A stretch of 24,170 nucleotides of DNA from DASSCW01 sp036556695. Lineage in GTDB: Bacteria > Chloroflexota > Limnocylindria > QHBO01. This document shows, one piece after another, positions 1 to 8,014 of the stretch. The first letter of the stretch is position 1, and every line of letters starts with the position of its first letter. The stretch is taken from assembly GCA_036556695.1 (NCBI GenBank), contig DATBIY010000092.1, positions 1 through 24,170 on the forward strand. The letters are read 5' to 3'. The notes below the pieces were generated by a model. The model did not search any database. It was given only the letters and a program-made list of their open reading frames with translations, and had not been told where the DNA came from. Both the position numbers and the translations under genes were made by a program.

Positions 1-141
1 ATGAAGGACAAGGCGTTCGCTCGCGCCGTGCCGCGCGAGATGCTCCTGGCCGGAGCCGAGGAGATCGGCCTCGACTTCGACGAGCACGTGGCAAATATGG
101 TTCGCCATCTGTCGGTTGTCGCGCCCGAGGTGGGCCTCTAG
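1..141 (+). CDS. HDIG-domain metal-dependent phosphohydrolase, C-terminal end only
   Basis: Only the last 46 codons are in the window, ending at the TAG at 139-141; the gene starts to the left. The tail contains KDKAFARAV followed by an acidic helix with GAEEIGLDFDEH. This matches what I know of the C-terminus of small HD-superfamily (HDIG) hydrolases, where a K-M-K-D-K-x-F-A-R segment and a 'GAEELGxDLDEH' helix follow the HD core. The catalytic His-Asp residues are outside the window, so activity cannot be checked. The ATG at position 1 is probably the internal methionine of that motif, not the start. The gene converges on the helicase gene, and the two stop codons interlock in a single CTAG. 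Confidence 0.7.
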   Translation: MKDKAFARAVPREMLLAGAEEIGLDFDEHVANMVRHLSVVAPEVGL

Positions 142-1802
142 CTCTGGCCACCGCGCACCGACGGCAGCCGCAGGCGCATCTCGGCGATGAAGCGCGACGG
201 ACGCGCCGGATCGAAAGCCAGGATGAGGTGGCGCGTGGCCCTGGTCAGGGCAACGTAGGCGAGACGCCGTTCCTCTTCCATCGCCCTGGTGGGATCCGGC
301 GCGTGCAGGAGCGCGCGACGGTTCGGGAAGCGCTCTTCCTCCATGCCCAGCACCACGACCGTCTGCCACTCCCGGCCCTTTGCGCCATGGACCGTCACCA
401 GCTCGATCGGCGCATCGGGAACCCGCAGTGCCTCAAGGCGGGCAATCGCACGGTCGTGCGCCGCCAAGAACACGTCGAGGCGCGACATGCCGACGGCCCA
501 GCCCATGAGCGCGTCGAGCGCGGCGTGATCGTCATCGGAGAGTGCCTCCGCGCCGTCCGCGCGACGCCAGCCACGACCCGCGCGCAGCCGCTGCAGCGCC
601 AGGAACGGCGCGATTTCCGGCGGTAGCTCGCGCGCGGCAGCCACCAGGGCCGCCACCGGCTCCGCCTGGACGGGCGCGGGGACTGGAGTGTGGTGCGGCT
701 GCCCTGCGCGCACCAGCGCCAGCAGGACCGGGGAGAGCTCGGAGCGCGTGCGTGCCAGGAAGCACGTCGTGCGTCCCCGCGCCGCCTCGTGGCCGGCAAG
801 CGCCACCAGCGGTTCCGGCCAGCCTGGAGTCGCGGTGCCGTATGCCTGCACGGCGTCGACACCGGCCGCGGCGTCCTGCGCGGCCTCGATGCGCTTGGCG
901 AAACGCTCGCTGTTCACGCCGATCAGGGCGCGGGACACAGCCACCACCGGCGCCGGGCAGCGGTAGTTCCTTGCCAGCTGAACGCGGCGCGCGCCGGGAT
1001 ACGTGTGCTCGAAGGTGAGGATGCGCCGCACGTCTGCGAGGCGCCAGGCATAGATCGTCTGGTCGTCGTCGCCGACCACGAACAGGTTGCGCTCCGGCTC
1101 GGCCAGCAGGCGTACCAGCCGCAGCTGCGCCGCGTCCACGTCCTGGAACTCGTCCACGCACACGTGGCTGAAGCGCGATTGCCAGCGCAGGCGCAACCGG
1201 AAATCGGCCTGGAGAACGTCCGCGGCGCCGACCACCAGGTCGTCGAAGTCGAGGACGCCCCGCGCCGCGAGCAGCGTCTGGTAGTCGCGCACCAGGTCCG
1301 GATGCTGCGGCTGGCGCCGCTCCACCTTCCATGCGGAGACCTCCGTGTCGAGCACCGCGGCGTCCGGCAGCGGCGGTGCATCCCCAGGACGATCCACCGC
1401 CGCACGGCGCAGGACGGCGCGGAGAAGGGGCAGCCGGTCGCTGACCAGGTTGCTCGCCCCACCGCGCTCCAGCAGAACCTGGCGTGCCAGCGCATGCAGG
1501 GTTCTCACCTCGATCCGGGACGCGGCAGGCACGGAGGGAACAACGCGCGCGGCGATCCGCGCCGTCAGCTCCAGCGCTGCGTCACGGTTGAAGGTGGCGA
1601 CCGCGATGCGCTCCGGCGCCACGCCTCGTGCCAGCAGCACGCCCAGGCGGGCGATGAGCGTGGTCGTCTTGCCGCTGCCCGCCGGCGCGATGATCAGCGC
1701 CGGTCCGTCCGGCAGGGTAGCCGCAGCGCGCTGCTCCGCATCGAGCGTGGCCACCAGCCGCTCGGCGATGCCTGCAACGCTGGTCGGCGGTGCGGCCGTC
1801 AT
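138..1802 (-). CDS. UvrD/PcrA-like superfamily 1 ATP-dependent DNA helicase, compact form
   Basis: The 554-residue protein shows the SF1A helicase motifs in order: Q-motif LDAEQRAA (20-27), Walker A APAGSGKTTTL (39-49), motif Ia ATFNRDAALEL (69-79), TLHALA (101-106), motif II VDEFQD (216-221), motif III GDDDQTIYAWR (244-254), motif IV ARNYRCP (277-283), motif V VTVHGAKGREW (469-479) and motif VI YVALTRAT (516-523). It should be a 3'-5' DNA translocase acting in repair or in clearing replication blocks. It is shorter than typical UvrD/PcrA/Rep (about 650-750 residues), and the shortfall falls in the 1B and 2B accessory regions rather than the motor. No nuclease domain is visible. The ATG at 1802 follows no clear Shine-Dalgarno sequence. 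The gene is divergent from the LCP gene, with about 106 bases between the two starts. Confidence 0.92.
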   Translation of the reverse strand: MTAAPPTSVAGIAERLVATLDAEQRAAATLPDGPALIIAPAGSGKTTTLIARLGVLLARGVAPERIAVATFNRDAALELTARIAARVVPSVPAASRIEVRTLHALARQVLLERGGASNLVSDRLPLLRAVLRRAAVDRPGDAPPLPDAAVLDTEVSAWKVERRQPQHPDLVRDYQTLLAARGVLDFDDLVVGAADVLQADFRLRLRWQSRFSHVCVDEFQDVDAAQLRLVRLLAEPERNLFVVGDDDQTIYAWRLADVRRILTFEHTYPGARRVQLARNYRCPAPVVAVSRALIGVNSERFAKRIEAAQDAAAGVDAVQAYGTATPGWPEPLVALAGHEAARGRTTCFLARTRSELSPVLLALVRAGQPHHTPVPAPVQAEPVAALVAAARELPPEIAPFLALQRLRAGRGWRRADGAEALSDDDHAALDALMGWAVGMSRLDVFLAAHDRAIARLEALRVPDAPIELVTVHGAKGREWQTVVVLGMEEERFPNRRALLHAPDPTRAMEEERRLAYVALTRATRHLILAFDPARPSRFIAEMRLRLPSVRGGQS

Positions 1803-1857
1803 ACGGGGAGGATGGGGAGCACCGCTTACCGGCGGCTCATCGGCCGGTTACACGCAC

Positions 1858-1863
1858 TATCCT
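1858..1863 (+). promoter_or_regulatory. -10 element (TATCCT) for the LCP gene
   Basis: CTATCCT lies in the helicase/LCP divergent spacer, 45 bases before the proposed TTG start. It fits the CTANNNT pattern seen before most units here. No convincing -35 hexamer is visible. Confidence 0.45.
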
Positions 1864-1908
1864 GAGGCCGCCCGTCCGACCCGAACACCGCACGCAGGGC
1901 TGCCCATC

Positions 1909-3090
1909 TTGTTCCGGCGCAACCGCAACCAGGCAACGCCCACCGCGCGCACCCGTCGCATCCAGCAGTCGCTACGGCAGGAAGAGGCTTTGCGCGCGCA
2001 GGGCATTGACCCCTACGCACAGGACGTCGCCGCCGCGGGGGCGGTCGCGACCCCGCGGCGCGGTCCGTCGCTGAAGGTCGTCCTCCTCATCGCCCTGCTG
2101 CTGATCCTTGTGGTGGTCGTCGGCGGCGGGATCCTGCTGTGGCAGCGGGTATCGGCCTTCAATGACAGCGTCTCGACGGCGCCGGCGGCGTCATCGGCCC
2201 TGTGGGGTCCGCTCGGTGGTGAGGAGCGCGTGAACATCGCGCTGTTCGGCTATGGCGGCGAGGAGCACAAGAGTGGCAACTACCTGGCCGATTCGATCCA
2301 GATCCTGTCGATCGATCCGAAGACGGACACAACCACCGCGATCCCCATCCCGCGTGACTTCTGGATCGAGGGCTTCGATGAGCTGCCGGACAACGGAAAG
2401 ATCAACGAGGCGTTCGCCATCGGCTGGGCGAACGGCGGAGCGCAGGAGGCCGCAACGGCGACCACCGAGCTGCTGTCCCAGGTGACCGGCCTCGAGATCC
2501 ATCACTGGATGGCAATCGACTTCGCCGGCTTCAAGGACGTGATCGACGCGGTGGGCGGCGTGACGCTGCGCAATCCGACGCGCTTCCGCTACACCTGGAA
2601 CGAGTGGCGCTTCCAGCACGGCGCCTGGGACCATCGCTTCAAGCGCGGCATGCTGACGCTCACCGGCGAACAGGCGCTGGATTACGCCCGGGCTCGTTAC
2701 ACGGACGTTCCGTCGGAGTCGAGCGACTTCGCGCGGTCGATTCGCCAGCAGCGGGTGCTGGGTGCGCTGCGCGCGAAGCTGGGCGACGGCGGCATCAGCT
2801 CCCTGGGCCCCGGGCTGTCGCTGATGGACGCCCTGGCCGGGCGGATGACGACCGACCTGTCGGCCCTCGACCTTTTCCTGCTGAGCAGCCACATCAACCC
2901 GGACCACCGGATCGAACTCAAGGAGGGGCGCATCCTTGAGGCGACCACCAACACCATCGGCCAGTACATCCTGGTGGTCCGGCACCGCGACAGCTCCACC
3001 GACTACCGGCCGCTGCAGCGATACCTGGAGCGCGAGCTGGCGAAGCCGATCCCCAAGAAGACGCCGCGGCCGCGCGCCTCCGGGAAGTGA
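1909..3090 (+). CDS. LytR-CpsA-Psr (LCP) family cell-wall polymer ligase
   Basis: From the TTG at 1909 the protein has 393 residues: a basic cytoplasmic tail (1-54), one membrane helix (about 55-78) and an extracytoplasmic LCP domain. LCP motifs include NIALFGYGG, LADSIQILSIDPKT, IPIPRDFW with its conserved Arg, KINEAF, and the C-terminal block LTGEQALDYARAR ... DFARSIRQQRVLGAL. The family transfers undecaprenyl-linked glycopolymers such as teichoic acid or capsule onto peptidoglycan, so a monoderm-like envelope is implied. The frame stays open upstream to about 1345, but that part is antisense to the helicase and has no LCP character. TTG 1909 is the first credible start, with a weak AGGG about 10 bases before it, so the start is uncertain. 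No operon partner is visible. Confidence 0.88.
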   Translation: MFRRNRNQATPTARTRRIQQSLRQEEALRAQGIDPYAQDVAAAGAVATPRRGPSLKVVLLIALLLILVVVVGGGILLWQRVSAFNDSVSTAPAASSALWGPLGGEERVNIALFGYGGEEHKSGNYLADSIQILSIDPKTDTTTAIPIPRDFWIEGFDELPDNGKINEAFAIGWANGGAQEAATATTELLSQVTGLEIHHWMAIDFAGFKDVIDAVGGVTLRNPTRFRYTWNEWRFQHGAWDHRFKRGMLTLTGEQALDYARARYTDVPSESSDFARSIRQQRVLGALRAKLGDGGISSLGPGLSLMDALAGRMTTDLSALDLFLLSSHINPDHRIELKEGRILEATTNTIGQYILVVRHRDSSTDYRPLQRYLERELAKPIPKKTPRPRASGK

Positions 3091-3285
3091 CGGGTTCCGC
3101 TGACTGGCGGCCTATTACTTCCCGGTAATGAAAATGACGCCTCTGGTTTGAAATCGGCCGAAAATATTGCCAGGCGTCATAAACCTGGCGGATTCTTGGC
3201 GGAATCGGTCATTCCCATAACGGGGCAGTAATACTCGGGCCGCGCTACGACGGACCAGCGGCGCTATCGGCCTAGAATCGACCAC
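3091..3285. other. Intergenic region with several overlapping inverted repeats, upstream of uvrC
   Basis: This 195-base spacer is visibly richer in A and T than its surroundings and holds no gene. It contains ATTAC/GTAAT around 3112-3127, ATGACGCCT (3134-3142) pairing with AGGCGTCAT (3172-3180), GCCAGG (3169-3174) pairing with CCTGGC (3184-3189), and smaller GATTC/GAATC and GGAAT/ATTCC pairs just after. The second and third pairs share bases, so they are mutually exclusive. They may terminate the LCP transcript or act as an attenuator or operator for uvrC; no poly-T run follows them. Confidence 0.5.
3273..3278 (+). promoter_or_regulatory. -10 element (TAGAAT) directly before uvrC
   Basis: CTAGAAT ends 7 bases before the uvrC ATG, so transcription would start at or next to the A of the start codon. 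A good -35 hexamer is not visible. Confidence 0.6.
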
Positions 3286-5319
3286 ATGGCCCCCCATCCC
3301 GGCGCCAGCGAGCAGCACGTGCGCGCCATCCTGCGGCAGCTGCCGACCTCGCCTGGCGTGTACCTCATGAAGAACGCCGATGGCCGGGTGCTGTACGTGG
3401 GCAAGGCGGATTCGCTGCGTAACCGGGTGCGCAGCTACTTCGGCAGCAAGATCGGCGTCGACAGCCGGATCGTGCGCATGACCCAGGAAGTGGCCGACAT
3501 CGACTACGTGGTCACCGACACGGTCAGCGAGGCCTTCATCCTGGAAGGCAACCTCATCAAGGAGCACCGTCCGCGCTTCAACATCCGTCTGCGCGACGAC
3601 AAGAGCTACCCGTTCGTGCAGATCACGCTGGGCGAGGATTTCCCGCGCATCGTGCGTACCCGCAAGCTGAAGCGCGACGGAAGCCGCTACTTCGGCCCGT
3701 ACGCATCGGCCTCCAGCGTGGACGAGACGCTGAAGCTGCTGCGCAAGATCTTTCCGTTCCGGACCTGCAACCTGGACATCCCCGAGGGCAAGCGCGTCCT
3801 CGAGCGGCCGTGCCTGCTGTACTACATCAACCGCTGCCAGGGGCCGTGCATCCAGGCGATCGAGAAGCAGCCGTACCGCGCGACCATCCATCGCATCGTC
3901 GACTTCCTGGAGGGAAAACAGGAGGGCATCGCCGACGAGCTGCGCGCCGAGATGGCCGAGCACTCCGAGGCGCTGCGCTACGAGCAGGCGGCCGTGGCAC
4001 GGGACAAGCTGCGGGCGGTCGAGCGCACCATCGAGCAGCAGAAGGTGGCGGCCTTCAGTCGTGCGGCCTACGACGTCGTGGGCATGGCGCGCGAGGAGGG
4101 GGAGGCATGCCTGCAGCTGTTCGTCATCCGCAACGGCAAGATGATCGGCCGCGAGCACTTCATCGTCGAGAACGCCCGCGACGCGACCGATGGAGAGGTC
4201 CTGACCTCGTTCCTGCAGCAGTACTACGCGGTGTCCGAGCGGCCACCGCGCGAGGTGCTGCTTCCGGCTGAGCCGGCGGAGGCCGATGCGCTGGCCGGCT
4301 TCCTCACCGAGCGGCGGGGCTCACGGGTGAACGTCCACCAGGCGGAGCGTGGGGAGAAGCGGCGGCTGGTCGCGCTTGCCACGCAGAACGCGGTCGAGGC
4401 GCTTGCCAAGGAGCGGGCGGAGTGGCTGGCCGACGAGGGGAAGCGCGACGAGGCGCTGGGCGAGCTGGCCGACGCGCTGTCGCTCTCGCGGCCGCCGGAG
4501 CGCATCGAGTGCTACGACATGAGCAACATCCAGGGAACGTCGGCCGTGGGCTCGATGGTCGTCTTCGTCAACGGCAAGCCTGAGCCGCGCGAGTACCGCC
4601 GCTTCCGCATCCGCTCCGGCGAGACGCCCGATGACTTCAGGATGATGGGCGAGGTCCTGCGCCGCCGGTTCATGCGCGCCGCGCGGCTGCGATCCGAGAC
4701 GGGCGCCCTGTCGCTGGCCGCCGTCGGCGCCGACGAGGCGCCGGAGGGCGACGGAGAGCCAGACGAGCCGCTGGACCTGGAGCCGGGGAGCGGCCCGGTC
4801 GAGGCGAGCGGCAGCGGCCGTGGAGGCGGCGGGCGCGACCGCCGGCACCGGGAGCGGCGCGACACTGGCTGGGCGCTGCCCGACCTGGTGATCGTGGACG
4901 GCGGCAAGGGGCAGCTGTCGACGGCCGTGGGCGTGATGGAGGAGCTGGGGCTGACGGACGTGCCGCTGGCCGGGCTGGCGAAGCGCTTCGAGGAGCTGTA
5001 CGTGCCGCGTCGGTCCTCGCCGATCGTCCTGCCCCAGCGCTCGCAGGGCCTGTACCTGGTCCAGCGCATCCGGGACGAGGCGCACCGCTTCGCGATCACC
5101 TATCACCGCCAGGTGCGCGGCAAGCGGGCGCTGACCAGCGTGTTCGACGAGGTGCCGGGCATCGGCCCGGCGCGCAAGAAGGCGCTGCTCAAGCGCTTCG
5201 GCTCCGTGCGCCGCATCCGCGAGGCGTCGCTGGAGGATGTGGCGCAGACGCCCGGCGTGGGCCGGGCGGCCGCCGAACGCTTGAAGGCGCACCTCGCCCG
5301 CGAGGGAATGCTCGCCTGA
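3286..5319 (+). CDS. uvrC: Excinuclease ABC subunit C
   Basis: UvrC makes the two incisions flanking a DNA lesion after loading by UvrAB in nucleotide excision repair. The 677-residue protein has the GIY-YIG nuclease at the N-terminus (PGVYLMKN at 23-30, LYVGKADSLRNRV at 36-48, EGNLIKEHRPRFN at 87-99), a cysteine cluster (CNLD ... CLLYYINRCQGPC, 161-188), a UVR domain that contacts UvrB (about 201-246), the RNase H-like nuclease (ECYDMSNIQG at 408-417, IVDGGKGQL at 536-544, DEAHRFAI at 597-604), and a tandem helix-hairpin-helix end (from about 620). Residues 471-528 are a charged, Gly/Pro-rich insertion inside the second nuclease, which makes the protein longer than the usual 600 or so. The ATG at 3286 has no Shine-Dalgarno sequence and sits just after a -10 box, so the mRNA is probably leaderless. 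Confidence 0.97.
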   Translation: MAPHPGASEQHVRAILRQLPTSPGVYLMKNADGRVLYVGKADSLRNRVRSYFGSKIGVDSRIVRMTQEVADIDYVVTDTVSEAFILEGNLIKEHRPRFNIRLRDDKSYPFVQITLGEDFPRIVRTRKLKRDGSRYFGPYASASSVDETLKLLRKIFPFRTCNLDIPEGKRVLERPCLLYYINRCQGPCIQAIEKQPYRATIHRIVDFLEGKQEGIADELRAEMAEHSEALRYEQAAVARDKLRAVERTIEQQKVAAFSRAAYDVVGMAREEGEACLQLFVIRNGKMIGREHFIVENARDATDGEVLTSFLQQYYAVSERPPREVLLPAEPAEADALAGFLTERRGSRVNVHQAERGEKRRLVALATQNAVEALAKERAEWLADEGKRDEALGELADALSLSRPPERIECYDMSNIQGTSAVGSMVVFVNGKPEPREYRRFRIRSGETPDDFRMMGEVLRRRFMRAARLRSETGALSLAAVGADEAPEGDGEPDEPLDLEPGSGPVEASGSGRGGGGRDRRHRERRDTGWALPDLVIVDGGKGQLSTAVGVMEELGLTDVPLAGLAKRFEELYVPRRSSPIVLPQRSQGLYLVQRIRDEAHRFAITYHRQVRGKRALTSVFDEVPGIGPARKKALLKRFGSVRRIREASLEDVAQTPGVGRAAAERLKAHLAREGMLA

Positions 5320-5327
5320 GCCGTTCC

Positions 5328-5357
5328 TTGCGACCGTGCGCCGGGGGCACCTATAAT
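5328..5357 (+). promoter_or_regulatory. Promoter for secD-secF: TTGCGA, 18-base spacer, TATAAT
   Basis: The -35 hexamer TTGCGA is at 5328-5333 and a perfect TATAAT at 5352-5357. This is the best sigma-70-type promoter in the window. It begins 9 bases after uvrC stops and leaves a leader of about 100 bases before the chosen secD start. Confidence 0.75.
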
Positions 5358-5464
5358 TCCGCGGCCCGCCGCCGTGAGCGGCGTGTTTCGTGTCCGCGGC
5401 AGTCACGCGCCACGTCGCCGACCGCGGATATCCCCGCCCGATTGAGAGGGACCGACAGGCCGTA

Positions 5465-6799
5465 ATGAGCTGGCGCCGCCTCGCCCCGTGGGTGATCCTC
5501 CTCACCCTGCTGCTGGCGATCTACATCGACCTTCCACGTGAGTGGCTGCCCAGCGGCTTCCCGGGCTCGGACATCCGCACCGTCCTGGGCCTGGACCTGC
5601 AGGGCGGCGTGCGGGTCACGCTGGCCGTCGAGCCGCTGCCCGGCCAGACAGTCACCGACGAGCAGGTCGAAACGGCGCGCAACATCATCGAGCGGCGCGT
5701 CGGTGGCATCGGCGTCAGTGAGCCGCAGGTGCGCAGCGAGCAGAGCAACGACGGCCGCCGCCGCATCGTGGTCGAGGTCCCCGGCGTCGAGAACGAGGAG
5801 CAGGTTCGCGACCTGGTGGGCAGCACCGGCCAGCTGCAGTTCGTCGATCCGCAGGGCCAGCAGCTGACCGAGGGCCAGGACATCACCGAGCTGCTGGCCA
5901 ACAACACGGTGCGCGAGATTTTCAACGGCGGCCAGATCGACCCGGCCAGCGTGGCGCCGACAAGCGACCAGGGGCAGCTGGCCGTGTCCTTCAACCTGCG
6001 TGACCAGGGCTCGCAGGCGTGGTGCGAGTACACGACCAACCACAACGTCACCGTGGCGAGCGGCCCCGACGCCGATGGGCCCATCGCCCTGGACGGCGAA
6101 GTGATCACCGTCCCGCAGGTCAACCAGGCAATCTGTGGTGGCACGACGGTCATCACCGTGGGTGCGGGCGAGGCAGCGGAGGCGGAGCGCACCAACCTCT
6201 ACAACACGCTGCGCTTCGGGGCGCTGCCGGTCTCGCTGCAGGAGCAAGGCTTCGACCGCGTCGAACCCACGCTGGGCGCCAACTTCCTGACCCAGGCGCT
6301 GGTGGCCGGCGGCATCGGCCTGCTGCTGGTGCTGGTCTTCATGATCGCCTTCTACCGCTTGCCGGGCGTGGTGGCGGCGACCGCGCTGGTGTTCTACACG
6401 CTGGTCAGTTACGCCATCTTCCGGCTCATCGGCGTCACCCTGACGCTGGCAGGGGTGGCGGCCTTCATCCTGTCCATCGGCATGGCAGTCGATGCCAACA
6501 TCCTCATCTTCGAGCGCATGAAGGAAGAGATCCGCGCCGGAAAGACGCTGGTCCCGGCCATCAACGCCGGCTTCAACCGTGCCTGGTCGAGCATCCTGGA
6601 CTCGAACGTCTCGTCGCTGCTGGTCGCCGCCTGGCTGTACTGGCAGGGCACCACCGTGGTCCGCGGCTTCGCGCTGGTGTTGATCATCGGCGTGCTGGTG
6701 TCGATGTTCAGTGCGGTGACCCTGACCCGCACGATGCTCACCTACGTCGTCCGCACCGACTGGGGCCGCCGGATCGAGCTCTACCACGTGGAGCGCTGA
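5465..6799 (+). CDS. secD: Protein translocase subunit SecD
   Basis: SecD, with SecF, uses the proton or sodium gradient to pull preproteins out of the SecYEG channel. The 444-residue product has an N-terminal membrane helix (about 7-21), the SecD signature LGLDLQGGVRVTL (41-53), an extracytoplasmic P1 domain with ARNIIERRVGGIGVSEP (71-87), and a C-terminal RND-type bundle of about five helices from 272. That bundle includes SIGMAVDANILIFERMKEE (337-355), where the Asp is the conserved proton-relay residue. I chose the ATG at 5465, which gives a normal SecD N-terminus; the frame is open back to a GTG at 5390, but that adds 25 charged residues. GAGAGGG lies 14 bases upstream. secF starts 4 bases after the stop, so the two are co-transcribed. 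Confidence 0.95.
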   Translation: MSWRRLAPWVILLTLLLAIYIDLPREWLPSGFPGSDIRTVLGLDLQGGVRVTLAVEPLPGQTVTDEQVETARNIIERRVGGIGVSEPQVRSEQSNDGRRRIVVEVPGVENEEQVRDLVGSTGQLQFVDPQGQQLTEGQDITELLANNTVREIFNGGQIDPASVAPTSDQGQLAVSFNLRDQGSQAWCEYTTNHNVTVASGPDADGPIALDGEVITVPQVNQAICGGTTVITVGAGEAAEAERTNLYNTLRFGALPVSLQEQGFDRVEPTLGANFLTQALVAGGIGLLLVLVFMIAFYRLPGVVAATALVFYTLVSYAIFRLIGVTLTLAGVAAFILSIGMAVDANILIFERMKEEIRAGKTLVPAINAGFNRAWSSILDSNVSSLLVAAWLYWQGTTVVRGFALVLIIGVLVSMFSAVTLTRTMLTYVVRTDWGRRIELYHVER

Positions 6800-6803
6800 C
6801 CTG

Positions 6804-7961
6804 ATGTTCGACATCGTCGGCAAGCGGCGCTGGTACTTCGCCTTCAGCGCGCTCATCACCATCCCGGGCCTGATCTTCATCGCGCTCGGTGGCCTGAAGC
6901 CGTCGGTCGACTTCACCGGCGGCACGGTCTGGCAGGTCCGCTACGCCGAGGATCCCAGCCCCGAGGAGGTGCACGCCGCGCTCGTCGAGCTGGGCCATCC
7001 CGAGGCCACCGTCCGGCGGCTGAACGACGGATTCCTGGAGATCCGCACCGCGGCCATCGGCCTGCTGCCGCCGCAGACGCCAATCCCCAGCGCTTCGTTC
7101 GTCCCAGCGCCGAGCGGCGCGTCGGCCAGTGGTAGCCCATCGGCTGCTGCCAGCGCATCTGCTGCCGGTTCGCCGGCGCCCAGCGGGGAGGGAACGCCGG
7201 TGCCCAGCGGGGAGGCGACGCCCACGCCTTCCGCGAGCCCGACCGCCAGCCCCTCACCGTCACCGACGCCGGTGCCGACGCTGGCGCCGATCTCCGACAA
7301 CACCCAGTTCGGCCGCATCGAGCTCGCCCTGGAGGACCGCTTCGGCGAGCCGCAGGGCGGGCGGCCGCGGAGCGTGACGACCATCGGCCCGCTCATCGGC
7401 GCCGAGCTGATCCGCTCGTCGTTGATCCTGATCATCGTCGGCGAGATCGTGATCATGCTGTACCTGGCCATTCGTTTCGGCCTGCGCTTCGGCGTGGCGG
7501 CGATCATCGCCCTGCTGCACGACGTGATCGTGGTGGTTGGCGTCTTCGCGATCCTGGGCTACTTCTTCGGCCTGGAGTTCGACGCGCTGTTCGTGACCGC
7601 GCTGCTGACGATCATCGGCTTCAGCGTGCACGACACCATCGTGGTCTTCGACCGCATCCGCGAGAATCGCATCCGCCACGCCGGGGAGCCGTTCGGCGCG
7701 ATCGTCAACCACTCGATCCTGCAGACCCTTGGCCGGTCGATCAACACCAGCCTGACCGTGGTGGTCACGCTCAGCGCACTGCTGCTGCTCGGCCCGCTGA
7801 GCATCCGCACCTTCACGCTGGCGCTGCTGATCGGCGTCGTCAGCGGCACGTACTCGTCCATCTTCAACGCCAGCCAGCTGCTGGTCGCCTGGTACGAGTG
7901 GGATGCCAGCCGCAAGGCCAACGCCTCCGGAGCCCGCACGGTTCGCCCACTGAGCCGATAG
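6804..7961 (+). CDS. secF: Protein translocase subunit SecF with a Pro/Ala/Ser/Thr-rich insertion
   Basis: This is the partner of SecD in the translocase motor. The 385-residue protein starts with a membrane helix (about 10-29) and the SecF signature VDFTGGTVWQVRY (35-47). It resumes with VTTIGPLIGAELI (191-203) and the C-terminal helices, including LHDVIVVVGVF and the conserved GFSVHDTIVVFDRIRENR block. Between them, residues of about 88-164 (7065-7295) are almost entirely Pro, Ala, Ser, Thr and Gly, with repeated units such as PSGEGTPVPSGEATPTPS and SPTASPSPSPTPVP. This interrupts the extracytoplasmic P1 domain and explains the length, since SecF is usually about 300 residues. All conserved membrane motifs remain, so I expect a working protein with a disordered outer loop. 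Confidence 0.95.
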   Translation: MFDIVGKRRWYFAFSALITIPGLIFIALGGLKPSVDFTGGTVWQVRYAEDPSPEEVHAALVELGHPEATVRRLNDGFLEIRTAAIGLLPPQTPIPSASFVPAPSGASASGSPSAAASASAAGSPAPSGEGTPVPSGEATPTPSASPTASPSPSPTPVPTLAPISDNTQFGRIELALEDRFGEPQGGRPRSVTTIGPLIGAELIRSSLILIIVGEIVIMLYLAIRFGLRFGVAAIIALLHDVIVVVGVFAILGYFFGLEFDALFVTALLTIIGFSVHDTIVVFDRIRENRIRHAGEPFGAIVNHSILQTLGRSINTSLTVVVTLSALLLLGPLSIRTFTLALLIGVVSGTYSSIFNASQLLVAWYEWDASRKANASGARTVRPLSR

Positions 7962-8008
7962 CGCAGCCCGATAACGGCGAAGTAAGGCGCCGGTAAGCGC
8001 CTCGCGAC

Positions 8009-8014
8009 TACCAT
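8009..8014 (+). promoter_or_regulatory. Possible -10 element (TACCAT) at the recJ start
   Basis: CTACCAT overlaps the first candidate recJ start (ATG 8013) and ends exactly 7 bases before an in-frame GTG at 8022. That is the same spacing as TAGAAT to ATG at uvrC. If it is real, it argues that translation begins at 8022. Confidence 0.4.

Noticed and set aside
1345..1908. Open frame extending the LCP gene about 190 codons upstream
   Set aside because: It lies wholly antisense to the helicase gene or in the divergent promoter region, is Arg/Ser-rich with no domain, and would place the membrane helix in mid-protein.
5351..6925. Long minus-strand open frame opposite secD
   Set aside because: It is low-complexity Asp/His/Gln/Arg text, antisense to a well-supported SecD.
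7986..8001. GGCGC-CGGTAA-GCGCC hairpin between secF and recJ as a terminator
   Set aside because: The stem is only 5 pairs and there is no T tract, so it is too weak to call.
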